Source of the DNA: Pantoea sp. WMus005
GTDB taxonomy: Bacteria > Pseudomonadota > Gammaproteobacteria > Enterobacterales > Enterobacteriaceae
Assembly (NCBI RefSeq): GCF_013415305.1
Contig: NZ_JACBXU010000004.1
Coordinates: 186,001-250,000 of the forward strand
Direction: 5' to 3'
Length of the DNA: 64,000 bases
Below, piece by piece: positions 36,350-43,520 of this stretch. Numbering within the stretch: position 1 is the stretch's first letter; each line of letters begins with the position of its first letter. Position numbers and translations under genes: made by a program. Below the pieces are notes generated by a model, which worked only from the letters and a program-made list of their open reading frames with translations, searched no databases and had not been told where the DNA came from.

Positions 36350-36823
36350 TTACTCCTGAATAAACAGACGCATAACAGACATCGCGATCAGCGCGTTAAT
36401 GATGCTCACCAGCATCAGTAGCGGCCAGTATTTTTTGGGCACATCAGCCACGCCCAGCAGCCGTCCCATATATTGCAGCTGCGATCCCATCAGGAAAATC
36501 GCCGGGGCCAGAATAGTGATATCCGCGCCAGTCAGTAGCCCTTTGGTCAGCAGGCTTACCGCTACGCCGGTGCCCGCCGACGATGAGAGCCAGGCGGTGA
36601 GCAACACGGTAATCGCCTCGCCCGGCAGGCCGAACAGTCCCATCACCGGCGCAAAGACATGCCCGAGAAACTGCATGATACCGAGCAGATTCAGCACTTC
36701 TGCCAGCACATAGGCCATCACCACATTCGGCATCAGGTTGTGAATGGCGATGTGGAAGCCTTTACGCGCACCGGTCACAAACACATCAAATGGATTACTG
36801 CTGGTCGTGATCTTATTTTCCAT
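36350..36823 (-). CDS. yjiG: YjiG-family inner-membrane protein (nucleoside-recognition gate domain)
   Basis: A 157-residue polytopic membrane protein (153 in E. coli). The conserved segments are DVFVTGARKGFHIAIHNLMPNVVMAYVL, APVMGLFGLPGEAITVLLTAW, SSSAGTGVA and the C-terminal MSVMRLF. It carries the nucleoside-recognition gate fold shared with YjiH and spore maturation protein B. The start at 36823 (MENKITTSS) overlaps the yjiH end by 11 bases. Transport activity is likely but unproven. Confidence 0.87.
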   Translation of the reverse strand: MENKITTSSNPFDVFVTGARKGFHIAIHNLMPNVVMAYVLAEVLNLLGIMQFLGHVFAPVMGLFGLPGEAITVLLTAWLSSSAGTGVAVSLLTKGLLTGADITILAPAIFLMGSQLQYMGRLLGVADVPKKYWPLLMLVSIINALIAMSVMRLFIQE

Positions 36824-37481
36824 CGGTGAAATCCTTCTTATACACACTGTTTAACACAGCGCGCGTTATCGCCGCACCGACAAATTTAAGGACGAACATT
36901 AATAACAGCGGAATAATAATTGGCAGCGTCATTGAAGCGAACAGCGCTGAACCAATGGCGAAATAATTATTAATTAATCCGGCACCCGAATATTGCCAGG
37001 CGCTCATCACCACCACCTCTTTTTTACCGATCTGTTTCTGATCAGCCATCTCTTTGGTTAATGCCGCGCCCGCATCGGTACTTTGCAGGTCGGTGATTAA
37101 CGCCAGACCGCAATGGCCAGGCAGCCCCATCAGGGGTTTTAGCAGCGGGGTCAGCAACCGGTGTGCCGCGCGAATGGCGCCGTAATGGGTGAAGATTTCC
37201 AGTACGCCCAGCGCCAGCATTACCGTGGGCGTCAGCGACAGCGCAAACAGGAAACCTGCTTTGGCGCTGAGTCCGCCTGCGCCCAGAAAGGTGTTACTGG
37301 CGGGATCTTTCATTGTGCCAAAACGGCCACCCAGGGTGGTGAAGTCAAAGGCACCCAGCCATGCAAGCCCCTCAACGTGATAAAACAGCCCTGAAAAAAA
37401 CAGAATGGCAAAAATTAACGCGACATAACTGCCTTTGGTCGCCGTCATATTTACCGGATTAACCACACTCTCTTCTGACAT
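36813..37481 (-). CDS. yjiH: YjiH-family inner-membrane protein (nucleoside-recognition gate domain)
   Basis: A 222-residue membrane protein with the gate domain. GSYVALIFAILFFSGLFYHV is the first helix; then FTHYGAIRAAHRLLTPLLKPLMGLPG, the conserved core DLQSTDAGAALTKEMA, and SAWQYSGAGLINNYF. The ATG at 37481 has AGGAGAAAG 4-5 bases before it. First gene of a three-gene operon yjiH-yjiG-amidohydrolase. E. coli yjiH-yjiG-iadA is the same plan with a different hydrolase. Confidence 0.87.
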   Translation of the reverse strand: MSEESVVNPVNMTATKGSYVALIFAILFFSGLFYHVEGLAWLGAFDFTTLGGRFGTMKDPASNTFLGAGGLSAKAGFLFALSLTPTVMLALGVLEIFTHYGAIRAAHRLLTPLLKPLMGLPGHCGLALITDLQSTDAGAALTKEMADQKQIGKKEVVVMSAWQYSGAGLINNYFAIGSALFASMTLPIIIPLLLMFVLKFVGAAITRAVLNSVYKKDFTDGK

Positions 37482-37583
37482 TTCTTTCTCCTGATAAGCT
37501 GCTTTGCCGCAAATTCCCTGGCGTAGCAAATTTCAATTTAGGGAAATGATTCTTAAGCAGGATTTATGCCAGAGCCGACCAGA

Positions 37584-37705
37584 GCGCGATGATTACTATC
37601 GCGCCTGTCGCTTCCGGACGTTTAATCCCTGCCAGCCGTCATTCGCTTTCCGAAATAACGTTTTCCGACCGCGAGGTAATATTTTCGGTTCGTCATCAGA
37701 TGACG
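37584..37705. promoter_or_regulatory. Palindromes in the yjiH-ftnA intergenic stretch
   Basis: Within the gene-free 37482-37970, GCGCGAT / ATCGCGC (37584-37604, 7-base loop) and CGTCATC-A-GATGACG (37691-37705) are perfect inverted repeats. The second has the size and form of a GntR/FadR-type operator and may control the yjiH operon. Frames across the stretch encode nothing recognisable. From 37800 it turns AT-rich ahead of ftnA. Confidence 0.35.
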
Positions 37706-37970
37706 GCTATTTCGCCTGCGTTTGTGATGGTTGCACCAGCAGATCCACACCCGCCCGCACTATCATGGTGCTGATTACCCTGGCGTTATTGCCCGATAAC
37801 CTGTGATACCCAATGAGAATTGGTCGCATTCAATTTCCGAAATAATTCTATTTAAATCAATCAGATAAATTAGCTTATTTTGCCGAAAAGGCTTCACTTT
37901 ACTAACATGTTTGATGCATAATTCACCGACTATATATCTGTATTTAACATCTTCTTAAAAGGACTCGGCC

Positions 37971-38477
37971 ATGCTGACTGCTGAAATGACTGGGCGTTTA
38001 AACGACCAGCTGAACCTGGAATTTTTCTCTGCCAATCTTTATCTGCAAATGAGCGCCTGGTGCAGCGACAAAGGATTTGAGGGTGCCGCTTCCTTCCTGA
38101 AGATGCATTCACGCGAAGAGATGCAGCATATGCAGCGTCTGTTTGATTACCTGAGCGATACCGGCGGCATGCCAGTGCTGGGCACCATCGCTGCGCCGCC
38201 CGTCTCTTTCACCTCACTGAATGAGATTCTGCAGCAGGCGCTGGAGCATGAGCAGCTGATCACCAGCAAAATCAATGAACTGGCCCATGCTGCGATGACC
38301 TCACAGGATTACTCTACCTTCAACTTCCTGCAGTGGTATGTTGCCGAGCAGCACGAAGAAGAGAAACTGTTCAAAACCGTGCTGGATAAACTGGCGCTGG
38401 TCAGCAACAGCGGCAACGGTCTGTTCCTGGTCGATAAAGATCTGGGCCGCATGAGCACCGAGAGCCACGCAGAATAA
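37971..38477 (+). CDS. ftnA: Bacterial non-haem ferritin FtnA
   Basis: A 168-residue ferritin subunit (165 in E. coli) that oxidises and stores iron in a 24-mer shell. The ferroxidase Glu and His ligands are visible in [33 protein letters not shown] and [13 protein letters not shown]. It lacks the haem-binding features of bacterioferritin. AAGGA lies before the ATG, and a CCAAT-GAGA-ATTGG repeat at about 37810 is in the promoter region. Monocistronic, followed by a clear terminator. Confidence 0.96.
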   Translation: MLTAEMTGRLNDQLNLEFFSANLYLQMSAWCSDKGFEGAASFLKMHSREEMQHMQRLFDYLSDTGGMPVLGTIAAPPVSFTSLNEILQQALEHEQLITSKINELAHAAMTSQDYSTFNFLQWYVAEQHEEEKLFKTVLDKLALVSNSGNGLFLVDKDLGRMSTESHAE

Positions 38478-38482
38478 GCGTT

Positions 38483-38510
38483 ATCGGCCCCTTTTCGGGG
38501 CCGATCTTAT
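38483..38510 (+). terminator. Terminator after ftnA
   Basis: TCGGCCCC-TTTTC-GGGGCCGA followed by TCTTATTT, 5 bases after the ftnA stop. Confidence 0.8.
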
Positions 38511-38537
38511 TTCCGTCTTGCTGACACCACTGCACCG

Positions 38538-40901
38538 CTATTCCAGCCGGTAACTCGCCGCTTGCTCGCCATTCACCCACAGTTCACGACGTTCACCTTC
38601 AGGCAGTAACAGTGCGATCTCTCGCCAGGCAGGCTGGTAATCACCACGTTTTTCCACCGTCAGGTCGATGCGGTCAGCGCTGCTGCACAATGTCCAGCTC
38701 AGCCACAGTGCATTACCCTGCTGCCAGCCGTGGCTCTCGCCATCGTCATCAAACATTTCGCCCTGAGTCGTTATGCCTTCTGGTGCTGGCCATAGCTGCC
38801 ATTGCCGCACCGTATCGCGCCGTGCATCGGTGGTGCTTTCGCACTCGCCCAGCGGGATCACTGCACCAGCCCGCACCAGCAATGGCAGCCGATCCAGCGG
38901 TGCATCCAGCGTGATGGTCTCGCCACCTGCAAACGCCTTACCGCTGTGCCAGTCATACCAGCCGTCACGGTTACGTGGCAGATAGACTTCACGGCTGCGC
39001 GCCCCCTGCTCTACGACGCTGGCGACCAGCAAATCGCGTCCCAGCATAAAGTCATCGCACTCCTGATACGTCTGCGGATCCTGCTCGTGATCGAGGAAGG
39101 TCGGACGCAGCATCGGCTCATCTTCCACACTGGCCTGCCACGCCAGATTATAGAGGTAAGGCATCAGACGATAACGCAGCCGGATCGCCTTGCGGATCAT
39201 CGGTGTGACTGCCGGGTACATCCACGGCTCGTTCACCGTGTGATCGTCATTCCACGAATGGATAGTAAAGCGCGGATGCATTACGCCATTCTGAACCCAG
39301 CGCACAAACAGCTCGGCATCCGGTTTATCACCAGAGAAGCCGCCGACATCGTGTCCGACATTAAACAGCCCGGACAGGCTCATTCCCAGCCCCATGCGGA
39401 TGTTGTAACGCAGGGTCTGCCAGCTGGTGCGGTTATCGCCGCTCCAGGTCTGCACATAGCGCTGCATCCCGGCACAGCCGGAACGGGAGATCAGATAAGG
39501 ACGTTTCTCTGGAGCAAACTGCTGCTGCGCTTCCATTGAGGCGCGCATCATCAGCAGCGGCATCACCGGCCGGATATGCTTGATGGCAATGGGCTGACCA
39601 AAACCGTGACAGCGCGCTTCGCCATCCCACACCTCATATTCATTGTTATCGTTCCAGGTGGAATCGATGCCTTTTTCCAGCAACTGCTGAGTAACATTCT
39701 CCTGCCACCAGCGCACCGCCTGCGGATGGGTGAAATCCAGGTGCGATCCCTCATCATCCCAGAACACCGAACGCTCAGGACGATCCTGCTCAGAATCACG
39801 AATAAACAGCCCCTGTGATGCGACTTCCTGATAGCGAGGATGATCCTGCAGCAGACAGGGCTTGATGTTGGCCGCCAGCTTCATTCCGGCACGATGAAAC
39901 GCGTCGCTCAGCGCATTGGGATTCGGGACTTTGTCGTAGTTCCAGTTGAAGACGTAGCGCTTGTTATTAATCGAGGTATAACCGGATGAGAGCTGGAACG
40001 AGTCGCAGGGAATCTCATGCTCACAACACAGGCGGATAAAGGATTGCAGCTGCTGCTGTGCGTCCGGCGCGTCGGTGTAATGCATGGTAGAACCGCTGTA
40101 ACCCAGGCTCCACTTCGGCTGAAACAGCGTGCGTCCGGTCAGGCGTACAAAGGCTTTGGTCACGTCGAGCAGCGTCGGGCCAAGCATCATGTAGTAATCA
40201 AGATCACCCGCCTCGGCGCGGTAACGGCGATAAGGCAGATGGTAGTTATCCAGCTCATTTCCCAGATCGAGCCAGCTGCTGCTGAGGTTGTCATAGAACA
40301 GGCCAAAGCTGACGCCATCGCGCTGCGTCAGGGTAAACGGAATATGTTTGTAGAGCGGATCGGTACTGGCGGCGTTGTAGCCCATGGCGTCGAGATTACG
40401 CATCTCAAAACGGCGGTTAACGCGGTTCAGGTCGCCACTCTTCTCACCCAGACCATACACCCGATCCTGCGGCTGACGACGCTGATAGTGCTCGACACCG
40501 TCGCCGTGCGCATTCAGCAGATAAGCGCCGGTGTGGCGATCGGCCGTCAGTGGCTGCCAGTTCTCGCCATCGAACTGCTCCCAGCTCAGGCAGAGCGGCT
40601 GATGCACGGTGACGCGCAGCTGTTGGGTGCTGAGACGCAGTTGCTGCGCATCGTGTTCCACCTGAAACGTCGGCAACGTAAAACCATCCAGCGCCTCGCG
40701 GTCACGTCCCTCCCAGGGCACATCCTGACCGGGCGCAATACTCCAGGTGCGGTTCAGCGCCAGCTCACCGTCGCGTTTCAGCAGCACGCGCATCAGCTTT
40801 TCTTCCAGCACATAAAGCCGCAGGAAATGACGTTGTTCGACTTTGAGCTCAACAAAGTGATCCGCCTGCTGATGCAGCGTCCAGTTCTTCAGGGTTTTCA
40901 T
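38538..40901 (-). CDS. GH31 family alpha-glucosidase/alpha-xylosidase
   Basis: A 787-residue glycoside hydrolase of family 31, without a signal peptide, so cytosolic. The N-terminal beta-sandwich (about 1-260) includes VYGLGEKSGDLNR. The TIM barrel includes GYSGSTMHYTDAP, the nucleophile motif STWNDNNEYEVW (Asp418), SRSGCAGMQRY and the acid/base motif WSGDNRTSW (Asp489). C-terminal beta domains carry LLVRAGAVIPLGE. It is retaining and acts on alpha-linked glucosides or xylosides; the exact substrate is not determinable. Operon with the MFS gene 11 bases upstream, probably under the divergent LacI-family regulator. Confidence 0.92.
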   Translation of the reverse strand: MKTLKNWTLHQQADHFVELKVEQRHFLRLYVLEEKLMRVLLKRDGELALNRTWSIAPGQDVPWEGRDREALDGFTLPTFQVEHDAQQLRLSTQQLRVTVHQPLCLSWEQFDGENWQPLTADRHTGAYLLNAHGDGVEHYQRRQPQDRVYGLGEKSGDLNRVNRRFEMRNLDAMGYNAASTDPLYKHIPFTLTQRDGVSFGLFYDNLSSSWLDLGNELDNYHLPYRRYRAEAGDLDYYMMLGPTLLDVTKAFVRLTGRTLFQPKWSLGYSGSTMHYTDAPDAQQQLQSFIRLCCEHEIPCDSFQLSSGYTSINNKRYVFNWNYDKVPNPNALSDAFHRAGMKLAANIKPCLLQDHPRYQEVASQGLFIRDSEQDRPERSVFWDDEGSHLDFTHPQAVRWWQENVTQQLLEKGIDSTWNDNNEYEVWDGEARCHGFGQPIAIKHIRPVMPLLMMRASMEAQQQFAPEKRPYLISRSGCAGMQRYVQTWSGDNRTSWQTLRYNIRMGLGMSLSGLFNVGHDVGGFSGDKPDAELFVRWVQNGVMHPRFTIHSWNDDHTVNEPWMYPAVTPMIRKAIRLRYRLMPYLYNLAWQASVEDEPMLRPTFLDHEQDPQTYQECDDFMLGRDLLVASVVEQGARSREVYLPRNRDGWYDWHSGKAFAGGETITLDAPLDRLPLLVRAGAVIPLGECESTTDARRDTVRQWQLWPAPEGITTQGEMFDDDGESHGWQQGNALWLSWTLCSSADRIDLTVEKRGDYQPAWREIALLLPEGERRELWVNGEQAASYRLE

Positions 40902-40911
40902 CGCGATATCC

Positions 40912-42222
40912 TTATGGGTTAGCAGGGCGCTGGCGGCGTTCGGCGATCAGCATCACCAGGAAAACGGCACCAATCAGGTCAAAAAAGCCCATCGCCACAA
41001 ACAGCGGATTGAAGCCGATGGTATCGGCGGTGACACCGATAATCAGCGAGAAGATAAAGCTGGCGATCCAGGCGCAGGAGCCGCGCATGCCGTTGACCGT
41101 GGCCATCTGGCGGCGATCAAAACGCTCTACCACCAGCGCGCTCAGCATGCAGGAGATCACCTGATGACCGAAGCCACCGACGGAGATCAGGGCGATAGCC
41201 AGCCAGGGATCTTTCACCAGCGTCATCAGCGCCAGCGAGACCATCAACAGAGCGCCGGTCACCGAACTGGCGACAATGGAGTTGACGCGGGTAAGTCCAA
41301 ACCAGCGCACGTAGATTTTGGTCAGATAGCCGCTGGCGACGCTGCCAAGGTCGGCGGCCAGGAATGGCAGCCAGGCGAACATCACAATCTGCTTGAGATC
41401 CATGCCGCGCTCATTGGCAAGATAGAGTGGCACCCAGAAGCTCAGCACCGCCCAGGCCGGTTCAGCCAGAAACGCAGGAATAGCGATGCCGTAGAATTTC
41501 TTCTCTTTACCAATCACTTTCAGCGCGGTGAAAAACGGCAATTTTTCACCGATCGTTTCGTTGTCCTGATTAATAAAGTTGCGCTCTTCATCAGAGAGAC
41601 GAGGATGGGTTTCCGGCGAGTGATAGCCCCACCACCAGAGTCCCACCCACAGCAGGCCCAGGCCGCCGGTCAGCAGAAAGGCGCCCTGCCAGCCAAAAGT
41701 AATATGCGCGACATAGATAATCGGGGGAGCCAGCATGGCACCAATTGAAAAGCCGACGCCCGCCCAGCCCGCAGCAACCGGACGCTCCTTTTTGGGAAAC
41801 CAGTCACCGATCGCTTTGGCGTTAGCCGGTGTGGCCGCCGCTTCTGACGCCCCCATGACGAAACGCAGCAGCGCCAGATGCAGCCAGCTTCCCGCGCCAG
41901 CGTGCAGCAGGCAGGTCACCGACCAGATGAGCGCGCAAATCAGGAACCCCATCTTCAGTCCGATCACATCGATCAGCCAGCCGCAGATGGGCTGAAACAG
42001 GGTATAGGCCAACTGAAACGCGGCGACCACCCAGGAGTACTGTTCGGTACTCATATGCAGGCTGTTTTTCAGTTCCGGTGCCAGAATGCCGAGTGAGTTG
42101 CGGGTGATGTAATTGACGGTGACACCCAGCAGGAACATGCCCAGCATCCACCAGCGTAAATTTTTAATCACGCGCACCGTGCGTGACGCACTGATGGGTT
42201 TCGTTGTTGATTCGAGGCTCAT
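40912..42222 (-). CDS. MFS transporter, ACS (anion:cation symporter)-like
   Basis: A 436-residue, 12-helix major facilitator. First helix WWMLGMFLLGVTVNYITRNSLG, then the loop 2-3 signature GWLIDVIGLKMGF, FVMGASEAAATPANAKAIGDWFPKKERP (typical of ExuT/GudP-type sugar-acid permeases), a central loop, and six further helices. The ATG at 42222 (MSLESTTKP) is preceded by AGGAG. Pairing with a GH31 enzyme suggests it imports the oligosaccharide or glycoside that the enzyme cleaves, rather than a simple sugar acid; inference only. Confidence 0.9.
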   Translation of the reverse strand: MSLESTTKPISASRTVRVIKNLRWWMLGMFLLGVTVNYITRNSLGILAPELKNSLHMSTEQYSWVVAAFQLAYTLFQPICGWLIDVIGLKMGFLICALIWSVTCLLHAGAGSWLHLALLRFVMGASEAAATPANAKAIGDWFPKKERPVAAGWAGVGFSIGAMLAPPIIYVAHITFGWQGAFLLTGGLGLLWVGLWWWGYHSPETHPRLSDEERNFINQDNETIGEKLPFFTALKVIGKEKKFYGIAIPAFLAEPAWAVLSFWVPLYLANERGMDLKQIVMFAWLPFLAADLGSVASGYLTKIYVRWFGLTRVNSIVASSVTGALLMVSLALMTLVKDPWLAIALISVGGFGHQVISCMLSALVVERFDRRQMATVNGMRGSCAWIASFIFSLIIGVTADTIGFNPLFVAMGFFDLIGAVFLVMLIAERRQRPANP

Positions 42223-42371
42223 TGTGCCACTCCTGATTACCATTGATGACGCACACCGCCAGCAGGCGTACCGCGTGTCCTTTTCACGAACTTAGAAAAG
42301 TGCGAAACGTGGGTACAGCCCCTTTTTTGCAACGATTTTCATGGCAGGCTTAATACCAACAGGAAATAGCA

Positions 42372-42398
42372 CTGAAACGCTTATCTGACACGATTCAG
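42372..42398. promoter_or_regulatory. Imperfect inverted repeat, possible LacI-family operator
   Basis: CTGAAACG (42372-42379) and CGATTCAG (42391-42398) match as inverted arms at 7 of 8 positions, between the divergent MFS and LacI-family genes. The central spacer is longer than in classical LacI sites, so the assignment is weak. Confidence 0.25.
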
Positions 42399-42445
42399 CA
42401 CACTATGAAAAATTTTTCATTAGCAGATTTGAAGGCGATCACAGA

Positions 42446-43510
42446 ATGAAACAAAGGCTGAAAGTAGGCGAAATTGCAGCACTGAGCGGCGTCTCGATCA
42501 GCACGGTATCGCGCGTGCTGGCGGGTAAAGCGAATACCCGGCCCGCTACCCGGGACAAAGTGCTGGCCGTGGCGCAGCAGCAGGGCGTGCTTAACAACCT
42601 GCATAGTGGTCGCCTGCTGCTGAATAACCTGATGGTCTTTGCCCCACCCCGCGCCTTCGACGTGCGCAGTGACATCTTCTACTACAAGGTCATTCAGGGG
42701 ATTAGCCAGGCGGTGGAGCCTCACGAGGTACGGCTGCGCTACTGCCCGCTGGAAGAGGTGGAAAGTGATGCCGCGCTGTTTATCGATAAGATGCAGCAGA
42801 CCGAAGCGGCGTTGCTGATTGGCATTGATGATGAGCATATCCATCAGCTGGCGGCGGAGATGAACAAACCCTGCGTGCTGATTAACGCCCGCGATCGTCG
42901 TATGCGCCTGCCGTCGGTCTCGCCGCATCATCAGCTGATCGGCGAGTTTTCAGCGCGTTATCTGTTTGAGCAGGGACACCGGCAGATCCTGTCGCTGCAC
43001 TGCCTGCGCCGTTACACCATGGAGCAACGACTTCAGGGCGTGCGCGACGCCTGGCATGCCATGAACCTGCGCTTTGACAGCCGCCAGCATCTGCTGACCC
43101 TGAATAGCTTCAGCAGCAATGAGGCGGCGGAACGATTAGGGGAATATCTGCGCCACTGCCCGGATGCGCTGCGCCCAACGGCGATTCTCGCGAGCGGAGA
43201 TTACATTGCCGCTGGCGCCGTCACTGCGCTTGAGCAAGCAGGCCTGCGGGTGCCGCAGGATATTTCAGTGATGAGTATGGATGGGTTTAACCTGGCCGCT
43301 ATTCACGATATTCCGCTGACGTCGGTGCAGGTGCCGCGTGATGAGCTGGGCGCTGCAGCAGTGAGAATGCTACAGGAGATGCGACTGAATCCCGGCACAC
43401 CCACCGGTAGCCTGCTGCTGAATGGCAGGCTGGTGGTGCGGGAGTCTGTGCGTCGCATCCGCGACAATCTCAGCCATGCGCCGGTCCAGCAGCATGGCCT
43501 TTATGATTAA
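42446..43510 (+). CDS. LacI-family transcriptional regulator
   Basis: A 354-residue repressor/activator with the N-terminal helix-turn-helix and hinge (VGEIAALSGVSISTVSRVLA, then GKANTRPATRDKVLAVAQQQG) and a periplasmic-binding-protein-like effector domain (about 62-340: LLIGIDDEHIHQLA, ILASGDYIAAGAVTALEQAGLRVPQDISVMSMDGF). Divergent from the MFS-GH31 operon, which it most likely controls in response to a sugar. No close named homologue recognised. Confidence 0.93.
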   Translation: MKQRLKVGEIAALSGVSISTVSRVLAGKANTRPATRDKVLAVAQQQGVLNNLHSGRLLLNNLMVFAPPRAFDVRSDIFYYKVIQGISQAVEPHEVRLRYCPLEEVESDAALFIDKMQQTEAALLIGIDDEHIHQLAAEMNKPCVLINARDRRMRLPSVSPHHQLIGEFSARYLFEQGHRQILSLHCLRRYTMEQRLQGVRDAWHAMNLRFDSRQHLLTLNSFSSNEAAERLGEYLRHCPDALRPTAILASGDYIAAGAVTALEQAGLRVPQDISVMSMDGFNLAAIHDIPLTSVQVPRDELGAAAVRMLQEMRLNPGTPTGSLLLNGRLVVRESVRRIRDNLSHAPVQQHGLYD

Positions 43511-43520
43511 TGCGGGAGGA

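Noticed and set aside
37504..37806. 100-codon frame between yjiH and ftnA, considered as a gene remnant
   Set aside because: Neither strand yields a recognisable protein segment, so I treat the stretch as regulatory.
41164..41748. Long frames antisense to confident genes, such as 194 codons opposite the MFS gene
   Set aside because: These are shadow frames of GC-rich coding DNA with no protein features.
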